From positions 7,641 through 71,640 of the forward strand of contig DAOUKH010000061.1 of NCBI GenBank assembly GCA_034421515.1: 64,000 bases of DNA, read 5' to 3'. Every line of letters begins with the position of its first letter. The stretch's first letter is position 1. This stretch comes from DAOUKH01 sp034421515 (GTDB lineage: Bacteria; Chloroflexota; Dehalococcoidia; SHYB01). Under the pieces are notes generated by a model that worked only from the letters and a program-made list of their open reading frames with translations, had not been told where the DNA came from and did no database searches. Made by a program: the position numbers and the translations under genes. Below, one piece after another: positions 41,828-49,623 of this stretch.

Positions 41828-42460
41828 CTAGACGCGGCGAATCAACATCAGTCCATCACGGATCGTGAGGATGACGTTCCGGACGCGGGGGTCCTCCTGC
41901 ACGCGCCGGTTGAAGGCGACGATGGCGTGGTCGCTCTCCTGCTGCGGATCGAGGACGCGCCCGCTCCAGAGGACGTTGTCGACGGCGATGAGGCCGTCCG
42001 GCGCGAGCAGCTCCATGGCGCGCTCGTAGTACGCCGAGTAGTTCTCCTTGTCGGCGTCGATGAACACCAGGTCGAACGGCTCCTCGACGTCCTTGAGCGT
42101 CTCCAGCGCGGGGCCCATGAGAATCGTGATCTTGCTCCCGTGCGGGTTGCGCGCGAAGTACTTCGAGGCCATCGCCTCGGCCTTGGGATCGACGTCGCAC
42201 GTGATCAGCTCGCCGTCGTCGGGAAGCGCGGCCGCCATCATCTGGGCGCTGAAGCCGGTGAACATGCCGATCTCCAGGATCCGCTTGGCTCCGGAGAGCC
42301 CCACCAGGAACTGGAGCAGCGTCCCCTCCAGCTGCCCCGACAGCATCTGCGGCGCCCGCATCGACGCGTGCGTCTCGCGCGTCAGCTCTTCAAGTAGCTC
42401 CGGCAACGGCGTCGTGTGCGCCGCGGCGTAGGCCTCGATGTCGTCGTCAACGATGAACAT
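41828..42460 (-). CDS. Class I SAM-dependent O-methyltransferase (CCoAMT-type)
   Basis: A 210-residue catechol/caffeoyl-CoA type O-methyltransferase. SAM-binding LEIGMFTGFSAQMMAAAL, then ITCDVDPKAEAMA, the metal-binding DLVFIDADKENYSAYYE and AVDNVLWSGRVLDP, and the C-terminal LTIRDGLMLIRRV. All Mg2+ ligands (Asp, Asp, Asn) are present. Acceptor unknown, probably a vicinal diol or phenol. It lies 14 bases downstream of the CoA-transferase gene and may be co-transcribed. Confidence 0.91.
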   Translation of the reverse strand: MFIVDDDIEAYAAAHTTPLPELLEELTRETHASMRAPQMLSGQLEGTLLQFLVGLSGAKRILEIGMFTGFSAQMMAAALPDDGELITCDVDPKAEAMASKYFARNPHGSKITILMGPALETLKDVEEPFDLVFIDADKENYSAYYERAMELLAPDGLIAVDNVLWSGRVLDPQQESDHAIVAFNRRVQEDPRVRNVILTIRDGLMLIRRV

Positions 42461-42474
42461 GCGTGTTCTCTCCT

Positions 42475-44898
42475 TTAATCGGCGTCGGGGTCGGCCATGC
42501 GGGTCGACGACGTGACCACCCGCGCCTCCGTCAACTCCCGGATCTTCTCGTCGGAATAGCCGATGCGGCGCAGCAGCTCGTGGGTGTGCTCGCCGACGTA
42601 GATCGTCGGCGCGAGCCGGTTCTCCATCTCCGAAAAGTGGACGTATGGGCCGAAGCGGTCATAGTCGTCCAACGACGGGTGGTTCGCCTTGACCCACATG
42701 CCCGCTTCCCTGAGGACGGGCTGCTCGTTGGCGAACGTCGAGGCGTCGCCGTCGTATACCTCGGCGCAGGCGACGCCGTGCTCCGCGAGCAACGACTCCC
42801 AGGCGTTGGCCGACCGGGAGTCGAAGACCTCCGCCAGCTCGGCGGCGAGCTCGTCGTCATGCTCCAAGCGCGCCTCCGATGAGGCGAACCGCGCGTCGCG
42901 GGCGAGGTCGGCGCGGCCCAAGCCGTCGCACAGGCCCTTCCATTCCCTCTCCGTGACGCAGGCCAGGAAGACCCAGCCGTCAGCCGCGCGGTAGGAGCGG
43001 TAGAGCGCGTGGATTCCATAGAGGTCACGGTCGGGCAGACGCCGCTCGGGTTTGCCGTCGTATTGGATGAAGTCCTCGCTTTCGGCGTAGAGGCACGAGC
43101 CGATCATCGTTGTCTCGAGGTATTGGCCCTTGCCGGTGCGTTCGCGGCTGCGGAGGCCCATGGACAGCGCCGCCGCGACCGCGAGGGCGGAGGTCACGTC
43201 GGGGTTGCCCTCATTGGCCTGGAAGAGCCGACTCGACATCTCCCGCAGCTCGGGATAGCTCATCGGCGCGCCGGGGTCGGGTGGAACGCCGCGGCCGGCC
43301 TGATGGAGCGCGCCCCCGCAGATCGCTCCGGGGATGGGGTGCATCGCCGCGCGATGGGCCATCGGCCCCGACGAGCCGTAGGATGCGGCGTACAGATAGA
43401 CGAGGCTGGGGTTCAGCGTTCGGCACGTCTCGTAGTCGATGCCCAGCCGCTCGGGCACGCCCGGACGGAAGTTGTGCATCAGCAGGTCGGCTTCCTTGAT
43501 GAACTCGTAGGCGATCTCCCGCCCTTCCGGCTTCTTGAGGTCGACCGCGATCGACTTCTTGCCCTGCATCGCCTTGGCCGCTCCGGCGGCGAAGCGGCGG
43601 AAGGTATCGCCGTCGAGGCTTTCGAACTTGATGACTTCGGCGCCGAGGTCGGCCAGGACCGCCGTGCCGAAGGGCCCCGCGAAGAAGGTGGCGAACTCGA
43701 CGACCTTGAGGCCCTCCAGGGGGTAGCGGGGCGAGGAGGCGCCGTTCGCCGCCGTCTTCGGCCCCGGTCGCCCGTGGCCGCTCAGGAGCGCCGCGGTGTG
43801 CTCGCCGAGACTCGGCGCGGGGCCCTGGGGGGCCATCGGCGTCTCGGAGCACTTGACCAGCGGCCCGAGTTGCCGTGCCCTGCCTACCGCGGGGTCGGTC
43901 ACCTCGATCCAGTTTCCGTTGTGCGTGATCTGGGGATGATCGAAGGCGTCCTGCGCGGTCATGAAGGGCTCGGCCGCCACGTCGTACTGGTTGATGAAGA
44001 GGTCCATCCATTCGTCGGCGGTCTTCGTCTGCATTTGCTCGTGCAGCTTCTCGTAGAGCTCCTCCAGGTCGGGGCCGGCCGGGATCTGGGGGACGTTGGC
44101 GTAGCGCTCCTCGCCCAGCAGGTCGCCGAGGTCGAGGGCCAGGAGGAAGTTGACGAAGAGGTGCGACATGGCGTTGGCGCACTGGATCCATTTGCCGTCT
44201 TTGGTCCGGCCCACGAAGTACTGCGCCGTGGGCGAGCCTCCAGGGGGCCTCGAGAGCTGGTTCGACTTCCGGTCCATCTGCCACTGTAGCCACATCCAGT
44301 CGTAGGCGAGGATGGCCTGCGCCAGGCTCGTCTCGACCTTCTGCCCGCGGCCGGTGCGGTCGCGGGCGTGCAGGGCCGCCATGCTGCCGATGATGGCGTA
44401 CATGGCCGCGCCGTAGCTGGCGGCGGGGAGCGCGGCGAAGGCGGGCCCTTCCTTCGGGGCCTGCTTATCGAAGGTGCGGGCACGCCCCATCTTGGCGTTT
44501 ATCACCGCGTCCCAGCCCTTAAGGTGCAACCACCGCTTGATCGGCCCGAAACCGGTGATCGAGCAATGCACCAGCCCAGGGTTCACCTTCGAGAGCGTTT
44601 CGTAGTCGATGCCAAGGCGGTCCTCCCCGCCTGTGCTCACCGCGGCGATGAGCAGGTCGGCGGTCGCCGCCAGATCGCGCAGGCCGGCACGGCCGTCGGA
44701 GGTCTTGAGGTCGAGCACCACGCTCTTCTTGCCCCGGTTCCACATAATCCACGCGGGTTGGGAGCGCGTCCGGTCACCGGACGGGGGCTCGATCTTGATC
44801 ACTTCGGCGCCGGCGTCCGCGAGGACCATCCCGGCGAGGCTCCCCGCCATCCCTTGCGAGACTTCGATGACCCGCAGCCCGTCGCACATTCCCGGCAT
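42475..44898 (-). CDS. Tandem-domain class III CoA-transferase (CaiB/BaiF)
   Basis: An 807-residue protein built of two complete family III CoA-transferase units. Unit 1 (about 1-395) starts CDGLRVIEVSQGMAGSLAGMVLADAGAEVIKIEPP; unit 2 (from about 400) starts LEGLKVVEFATFFAGPFGTAVLADLGAEVIKFES. Both contain the NxRPG/R-type central loop and GxGQ motif (RTGRGQKVE, RTGKGQYLE). Single-unit enzymes form interlocked dimers; the fusion would be an intramolecular dimer. The ATG at 44898 has GGAGGG upstream. Substrate acid unknown. Confidence 0.9.
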   Translation of the reverse strand: MPGMCDGLRVIEVSQGMAGSLAGMVLADAGAEVIKIEPPSGDRTRSQPAWIMWNRGKKSVVLDLKTSDGRAGLRDLAATADLLIAAVSTGGEDRLGIDYETLSKVNPGLVHCSITGFGPIKRWLHLKGWDAVINAKMGRARTFDKQAPKEGPAFAALPAASYGAAMYAIIGSMAALHARDRTGRGQKVETSLAQAILAYDWMWLQWQMDRKSNQLSRPPGGSPTAQYFVGRTKDGKWIQCANAMSHLFVNFLLALDLGDLLGEERYANVPQIPAGPDLEELYEKLHEQMQTKTADEWMDLFINQYDVAAEPFMTAQDAFDHPQITHNGNWIEVTDPAVGRARQLGPLVKCSETPMAPQGPAPSLGEHTAALLSGHGRPGPKTAANGASSPRYPLEGLKVVEFATFFAGPFGTAVLADLGAEVIKFESLDGDTFRRFAAGAAKAMQGKKSIAVDLKKPEGREIAYEFIKEADLLMHNFRPGVPERLGIDYETCRTLNPSLVYLYAASYGSSGPMAHRAAMHPIPGAICGGALHQAGRGVPPDPGAPMSYPELREMSSRLFQANEGNPDVTSALAVAAALSMGLRSRERTGKGQYLETTMIGSCLYAESEDFIQYDGKPERRLPDRDLYGIHALYRSYRAADGWVFLACVTEREWKGLCDGLGRADLARDARFASSEARLEHDDELAAELAEVFDSRSANAWESLLAEHGVACAEVYDGDASTFANEQPVLREAGMWVKANHPSLDDYDRFGPYVHFSEMENRLAPTIYVGEHTHELLRRIGYSDEKIRELTEARVVTSSTRMADPDAD

Positions 44899-45000
44899 GA
44901 TTCCCTCCAGCCTCCGGCAAAACCGCCCAATTCTTGCATATGGTCCTGGGTGGTTCAAGGAGACCGCCCGCTTCCTTCTCCGGGAAGCCGAGTGGTGGAC

Positions 45001-45079
45001 CAGCGCCCTACGGGCGCTCGCGCGCCTGACGGCGCGCGCCCTCTCTCATTCTCTCCCAGAGGGAGAGGGGTTTAAAAGG
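45001..45079 (+). repeat. 79-bp three-hairpin intergenic element, copy B
   Basis: Same length and layout as 40612-40690; the central part from GCGCTCGCGCGCCTGACGG onward is identical for over 25 bases and the third hairpin has compensating changes (CTCTCCC-AGA-GGGAGAG), so the stem is kept though the sequence differs. It lies in the 388-bp gap between the CoA-transferase and the Lrp-type gene; the rest of that gap, apart from a promoter, shows nothing else. Confidence 0.75.
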
Positions 45080-45195
45080 CTCCCCCAGCCGTGGAGGGGA
45101 GACCCTGCGGCTCCCCTCGGCGATGGCAGGCGTCACGGTCTTGCCTGGCAAAGACCGATAGCGAAGCATGGGGTGGTTAACCGGCGCGACGCTTA

Positions 45196-45246
45196 TTGAC
45201 GTAAAGGGTGGCCAATCGTATCCTAATCGTCGGCTTTTTTGCCGAC
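45196..45246 (+). promoter_or_regulatory. Promoter and leader hairpin of the Lrp/AsnC-type regulator
   Basis: TTGACG at 45196-45201, 17-base spacer, TATCCT at 45219-45224; predicted start near 45231. A hairpin GTCGGC (45229-45234) / GCCGAC (45241-45246) with an all-T loop covers the transcript start and may stabilise it or be an autoregulatory site. Confidence 0.6.
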
Positions 45247-45286
45247 TGTCTCGCTTTCCGCCATTCCATGCTTCAGGAGCCCCTGC

Positions 45287-45733
45287 TTGAGAATTGACGA
45301 TACCGACCGCCGCATAATCGAGCTGCTGCAGGCCGACGCCCGGCAGCCCAACGCCACCATCGCCCGCGTGCTTGGGGTCAGCGAAGCGACGGTCCGGCGC
45401 CGCATCAAGATGATGGTCGACCAAGGCTCGCTCACCATCCGCGCCGTGCCCAACCCCAGCAGCTTCGGCCTCAACACCTCCGCCGTCATCGGCATCGACG
45501 TGCAGCCGGACGCCCTCGACGGCGTGGCGGCGGGACTCACCGCGCGCGAAGAGGTCACCTTCGTGGGTGTCTCCACCGGGCGGTACGACCTCGTCGTCAA
45601 CGTCCTCGTCGGCACCCTCGACGAGCTTCGCGAGTTTCTTGAGAGTGTCATGACCAAGCTCGTCGGCGTCCGTAAGACCGAGACGCTCGTCCTGCTCGAC
45701 ATAAAGAAGCGCACCTTCGGCCGGGTGACCTAG
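45287..45733 (+). CDS. Lrp/AsnC family transcriptional regulator
   Basis: A 148-residue feast/famine regulator. The AsnC-type helix-turn-helix spans residues 5-50 (DDTDRRIIELLQADARQPNATIARVLGVSEATVRRRI), followed by the RAM ligand-binding domain with VIGIDVQPDALD, FVGVSTGRYDLVVNV and a final TLVLLDIKKRTF strand. TTG at 45287 has AGGAG seven bases upstream and gives the normal N-terminus; the frame open from 45239 adds a Cys-containing leader without a ribosome site. Divergent from the CoA-transferase gene, which may be its target. Confidence 0.88.
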   Translation: MRIDDTDRRIIELLQADARQPNATIARVLGVSEATVRRRIKMMVDQGSLTIRAVPNPSSFGLNTSAVIGIDVQPDALDGVAAGLTAREEVTFVGVSTGRYDLVVNVLVGTLDELREFLESVMTKLVGVRKTETLVLLDIKKRTFGRVT

Positions 45734-45765
45734 CCCTCGGCCACGAGCGCCCGATCCCTACATCC

Positions 45766-46665
45766 CTACGACAAGTCGAGTCCGCCGAGCCACCGCGCCA
45801 GCTCGCGTCCGATGCGGTGCGGGTGGTCCTCTTGGAGGAAGTGTACCCCCGCGCCGAGGTGCACCGCCTCGATGTTCGCGACGTTCGACCGCAGCCATTC
45901 GACCATCGGCGCCTGACCTAGCCCGCCGGGCGTCGCGTGGAAGAGCAGCATCGGGGTCCGGGTGGCGGCGAGCCATTCGTTGACGGCGGTCATGGCGGCG
46001 GCGGTGTCCGCGGGTTCGCCCTCGATTGGGATCTCGCGGGGCCACTGCCACAACACCCGTCGCGCGGCCTCGTCGTCATACGGGGCGCTGTAACGGCGGA
46101 GCTCTTCATCGGTCAGCGTCCGCACCACGCCCCCCGGAAGGACCTTCTCGAAGAAGACGTTTCCTTTCACGATCAGGTCCCAGCCGGCGTCGCCGCGCCA
46201 CGCCCGCAGGGTTTCGCGGAAGTCGCCGGGGATGTCGTTCCAGGAGGCGATGGGCATGAACATGGAGCCGAGCAGCGCCACGGCCCGCACGTTGGACTCG
46301 TTTTGCCGCGCGTAGTGCAAGCCGACCTTGGAGCCCCAGTCGTGCATGACCAGCGTGAGGCCGCGCAGGCCGAGGGAGGCGATGAAGCCTTCGACGTAGC
46401 GGGCGTGATCGAAGAAGCGGCACAGGGCGCCGGGCTTCTCCGACATGCCCATGCCGGCAAGGTCGAGGGCCACGCAGCGGAAGCGTGGAGCGAGGTGCGG
46501 AATGATGTTCCGCCAGATGTAGGACCAGGTTGGGCTGCCATGGAGAAAGAGCACCGGCGGCCCGGCCCCTTCATCGACGTAGTGCAGGCGCACGTTGTCG
46601 ACGGACGCGTAACGAGACTGAAAAGGAAAGTCGGCGGAGATCGGCTCCGGGGGCGCGTCGGGCAT
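45766..46665 (-). CDS. Haloalkane dehalogenase-like alpha/beta hydrolase
   Basis: A 299-residue alpha/beta hydrolase close to haloalkane dehalogenases. The nucleophile elbow LVMHDWGSKVGLHYA gives the Asp nucleophile with the following Trp that holds the halide in true dehalogenases; catalytic His is in GVHFLQEDHPH. Two expected residues differ: HGSPTWSYIWRN has Ser where subfamily II has the halide-binding Asn (HGNPT), and the LLGSMFMPIASW region lacks the catalytic Glu of LinB/DhaA-type enzymes (MEAIAMP). It may have altered or lost dehalogenase activity, or be an epoxide-hydrolase-like relative. Confidence 0.82.
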   Translation of the reverse strand: MPDAPPEPISADFPFQSRYASVDNVRLHYVDEGAGPPVLFLHGSPTWSYIWRNIIPHLAPRFRCVALDLAGMGMSEKPGALCRFFDHARYVEGFIASLGLRGLTLVMHDWGSKVGLHYARQNESNVRAVALLGSMFMPIASWNDIPGDFRETLRAWRGDAGWDLIVKGNVFFEKVLPGGVVRTLTDEELRRYSAPYDDEAARRVLWQWPREIPIEGEPADTAAAMTAVNEWLAATRTPMLLFHATPGGLGQAPMVEWLRSNVANIEAVHLGAGVHFLQEDHPHRIGRELARWLGGLDLS

Positions 46666-46677
46666 GGCGGGGGACAG

Positions 46678-46683
46678 TATAAT
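46678..46683 (+). promoter_or_regulatory. -10 box of the NCS2 permease gene
   Basis: Perfect TATAAT; predicted start near 46690. A GAGGAGG ribosome site at 46698-46704 precedes the GTG at 46710. No clear -35. Confidence 0.45.
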
Positions 46684-46709
46684 CGGCGGGGTACCCCGAG
46701 GAGGCCTTC

Positions 46710-48479
46710 GTGACCGAGGCCCCGGCTTCCGACAATCCCCGCTACGAGGCGAACGAGAAGGCGCCTTGGCTCCTCTCCCTGGGGCTGGGCCTACAGTTCA
46801 GCCTCATCGCCTCCGCCACCCTCCTGATCACACCCGTGATCGTCGCCAACGCATCGGGAGGGGGCGAGTCCTACCTGGTGTGGATGGTCTTCGCCTCGCT
46901 GCTCGCCGTCGGGGCGGCGACCTTGGTGCAAGTATGGCGGCTGGGGCCGATCGGGGCCGGTACCGTCCTGCCGTTCTTCACCGCGGCTTTCTCGATCCCG
47001 TTCTGCATCACGGCGCTGGTGGACGGCGGTCCAGCGACGTTGACGACGTTGATCCTCGCCGCGGCGATCGTCCAGCTCATCATCTCCCGGTGGCTGTTCA
47101 TTCTGCGGCGCATCGTCACCCCGACCGTTGGCGGAACGGTGATGATGATCCTCTCGATCACCCTAGCCTCTGTCGTCTTCGGCCTCCTGAACGAGGCCTC
47201 GCTAGAGGAGCCGACGGCGGCGCCGTTGACCGCCCTGACGACGCTGGTCATCGTGGGCGCCCTCACCCTTCGCGGCACCGCCGTGTGGCGCCTCTGGGCT
47301 CCGGTGATCGGCATCGTGGCCGGCTGCGGCGTCGCCGCGGCCTTCGGCATCTATGACGCCCAGCGTGTGATCGATGCTCCCTGGATCGGCCTACCAAGCG
47401 AGTGGCCGGGGCTGGAGCTCGACTTCGGGACCGCCTTCTGGACGCTGCTCCCGGGGTTCTTTTTCCTCGGCGTGATCAGCGCCATCCAGGCCAATGGCGA
47501 GGGCATCGCGCTCCAGCGCGTGGCGCACCGCGAGGACCGGGCGGTCGACTTCCGGGAGGTGCAAGGCGCGATCTCGGGGTCCGGTGCGGCCAATCTCTTT
47601 GCCGGTGTCGCGGGCGGGGTCCCAACCGCCATCAATCCGGGCATCGTCTCGTTTATCCAGATCACCGGTGTCGCCTCCCGGCGGGTCGGCTACGTCATCG
47701 GGGTGATCTTCATCGCGCTGGCGTTTTTCCCGAAGTTGACGGGACTGCTCAGCACCATACCCGGTCCGGTCATGACGGGGTACCTCATCCTGGTGACGGG
47801 AACCCTCATGGTGTCGGGAATGCAGACGGTCGTCATGACCGAGCAGAACAAGCAGAAGGTCGTCGCGGCGGGCGTCGCGTTTTGGATCGGCGCGGCGTTC
47901 CAGTTCAAGCTGTTTGCTCTGCCAAGCCTCGGACCGGTGTGGCAGGGCCTGCTCCAAAGCGGCATCACCACCGGCGGCATCGCCGTGCTCGCGATGATCC
48001 TCTTCCTGGAGCTTTCCCACCCCCGCCGCATGCGGTTCGAGTCGGAACTGGACAGCAGCGTCTTGCCCGAGCTCAACGAATTCGTCGAGAAGTTTGCCCG
48101 CAGCCGGGGCTGGGACTCCACGATGAAAGACCGGCTGAGCGCCGTCGCGGAAGAGACGCTCCTGACGCTCGCCCCGCTGGACCTGACCCTCGACCTGGAT
48201 GCGGAGGAGGACGAGATGGATGAGGAAGGGGGGCGACGGTTAGTCGTGCTGGCGGCGAGCGAGGGCCCGGTGGCGGAGATGGAGTTCATCGGCGGCGACA
48301 GCGGAGAGGGAAACCTGGAAGACCGCATCCGTCAGCTCCAGCAGCATGACGAAGAGACGCCGATGGAGCAGGAAGTCTCGCTCAAGCTGCTGCGGCGGTA
48401 CGCATCGTCGGTGCGGCACCAGCAGTTTGAGGGGACCGACATCATCACCGTCCGCGTCGGCCCGCCGGGGACGCGGTAG
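46710..48479 (+). CDS. Xanthine/uracil permease (NCS2 family) with C-terminal ATPase-like domain
   Basis: A 589-residue protein. Residues 1-430 are an NCS2 nucleobase:cation symporter with about 12-14 helices; the helix-10 region motif QANGEGIALQRVAHRED and the VPTAINPGIVSFIQITGVASR block correspond to the QNxGxxxxT and NxGxxxxT segments of this family. Residues 435-589 are cytoplasmic and start ELNEFVEKFARSRGWDSTMKDRLSAVAEETLLT, which looks like the N-box helix region of an RsbW/HATPase_c-type domain, then an acidic insert and a SVRHQQFEGTDIITVRV strand. Such a fusion suggests regulated uptake or a sensor-transporter. Substrate likely a purine or pyrimidine. Confidence 0.82.
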   Translation: MTEAPASDNPRYEANEKAPWLLSLGLGLQFSLIASATLLITPVIVANASGGGESYLVWMVFASLLAVGAATLVQVWRLGPIGAGTVLPFFTAAFSIPFCITALVDGGPATLTTLILAAAIVQLIISRWLFILRRIVTPTVGGTVMMILSITLASVVFGLLNEASLEEPTAAPLTALTTLVIVGALTLRGTAVWRLWAPVIGIVAGCGVAAAFGIYDAQRVIDAPWIGLPSEWPGLELDFGTAFWTLLPGFFFLGVISAIQANGEGIALQRVAHREDRAVDFREVQGAISGSGAANLFAGVAGGVPTAINPGIVSFIQITGVASRRVGYVIGVIFIALAFFPKLTGLLSTIPGPVMTGYLILVTGTLMVSGMQTVVMTEQNKQKVVAAGVAFWIGAAFQFKLFALPSLGPVWQGLLQSGITTGGIAVLAMILFLELSHPRRMRFESELDSSVLPELNEFVEKFARSRGWDSTMKDRLSAVAEETLLTLAPLDLTLDLDAEEDEMDEEGGRRLVVLAASEGPVAEMEFIGGDSGEGNLEDRIRQLQQHDEETPMEQEVSLKLLRRYASSVRHQQFEGTDIITVRVGPPGTR

Positions 48480-48509
48480 GCGCCGCGGGCGAAAGGACTG
48501 AAGCCGACG

Positions 48510-49190
48510 TTGGACGCCGTACCGGTCGAAGCCGTGGTCTTCGACCTCGACAACACCCTGCTCGATAGGACGGCCCTCTTCGCCGGCGTGGCAGAGGCCT
48601 TCTACGACGAGTACCTCGCCGCCAGGGATGCCGTGACGCGGGCCGAGGCGCTCGACTTGATGGTCCTCTGGGACGAAGACGGCTACGGCGACCGCCAAGC
48701 GATGCGCAAGCGGTGGCTTACCCAGTGGCCTGGCACCGGCCTGGACGACGCATCGCTGGCCGCGTGGTACGGCTCGGCGATGGACCGCCTCGCGAGGCCG
48801 GATGCCGAGGTCAACGTCATGCTGGCCGAACTCAACGAGCGTGGGATGCCGTGGGGCATCGTCACCAACGGCGACTCGGACCGCCAGCGCGGCAAGTGCC
48901 GAGGGGCGGGCCTCGACCGGCTGGCGCGGTTCATCATCGTCTCCGGAGAGATGGGTTACGAGAAGCCCGACCAGAGGATATTCCGGGATGCGCTCGAAGC
49001 GACCGGGCTCACGACCCCGGAGCGGGTCCTTTTCGTCGGCGACACGCCGACAGCTGACATCGACGGCGCCAAGCGCTTCGGCATGCAGGCCGCCTGGGTC
49101 AGACGCGGCCGGGACTATCCGGCGGGTCTGCAACCCCCGGACCACATCCTTGATCATGTGACCGAGGTGCGGGGTGTTCTGGGGCTATAG
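48510..49190 (+). CDS. HAD family hydrolase
   Basis: A 226-residue haloacid-dehalogenase-superfamily phosphatase with a helical C1 cap. Motif I FDLDNTLLDRT, motif II IVTNGD, motif III Lys in GYEKPDQRIF and motif IV FVGDTPTADIDGAKRFGM. Phosphatase on a small metabolite is most likely. The start is TTG at 48510 with GAAAGG rather far upstream, so it is uncertain by a few codons. Confidence 0.88.
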   Translation: MDAVPVEAVVFDLDNTLLDRTALFAGVAEAFYDEYLAARDAVTRAEALDLMVLWDEDGYGDRQAMRKRWLTQWPGTGLDDASLAAWYGSAMDRLARPDAEVNVMLAELNERGMPWGIVTNGDSDRQRGKCRGAGLDRLARFIIVSGEMGYEKPDQRIFRDALEATGLTTPERVLFVGDTPTADIDGAKRFGMQAAWVRRGRDYPAGLQPPDHILDHVTEVRGVLGL

Positions 49191-49279
49191 CCTCCGCCCC
49201 GGCCCGATGTGCTAGCATTGCGCCCGGCTTGCGACGGCAGGCCGGCGAGGCCATCATCAACTCCATCGAGGAGGCCAGA

Positions 49280-49591
49280 ATGCAAGAGCCCATGACCAAG
49301 TACGGCTGGACCATTGGCGTGATCGTGACGGGCCTCAACACGATCGGGGCCATCGCGTTGGGCGGCTTCAACGCCATCGGCTTCCTTGCCTTGAGTGTCT
49401 TGAACGCGGTGGGGTTGGTGACTATCTCCCCGGTCAATGCGGTGGGCATGATCGCGATTGGCGGCGTCAACGCGGTCGGCGTCGTCGCGATCGGCGGGAT
49501 TAACGCGATTGGGGTTGTCGCGATCGGCGGCCTCAACGCGGATGGCGTGATCGCGGTCGGCGGACAGCGCGTCAAGAGCCTGGTGTCCTAG
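49280..49591 (+). CDS. Hydrophobic 11-residue-repeat protein
   Basis: A 103-residue protein made almost entirely of seven tandem 11-residue repeats of the form xGxxAIGGxNA (for example VGVVAIGGINA) after a short charged N-terminus. The DNA repeats with a 33-base period, most alike in units 4-6. The pattern, with Gly-Gly turns and alternating small and hydrophobic residues, suggests a beta-solenoid or a membrane-inserted glycine-zipper-like assembly; function unknown. ATG at 49280 has GAGGAGG upstream; a frame open from 49229 is less likely. Confidence 0.7.
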   Translation: MQEPMTKYGWTIGVIVTGLNTIGAIALGGFNAIGFLALSVLNAVGLVTISPVNAVGMIAIGGVNAVGVVAIGGINAIGVVAIGGLNADGVIAVGGQRVKSLVS

Positions 49592-49623
49592 CGTCCGAGC
49601 GAGGCGGGTCGAGGAGTGCGGCG

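Noticed and set aside
44898..44958. Longer start of the CoA-transferase at 44958
   Set aside because: The ATG at 44898 has a GGAGGG site six bases upstream and the family N-terminus follows directly.
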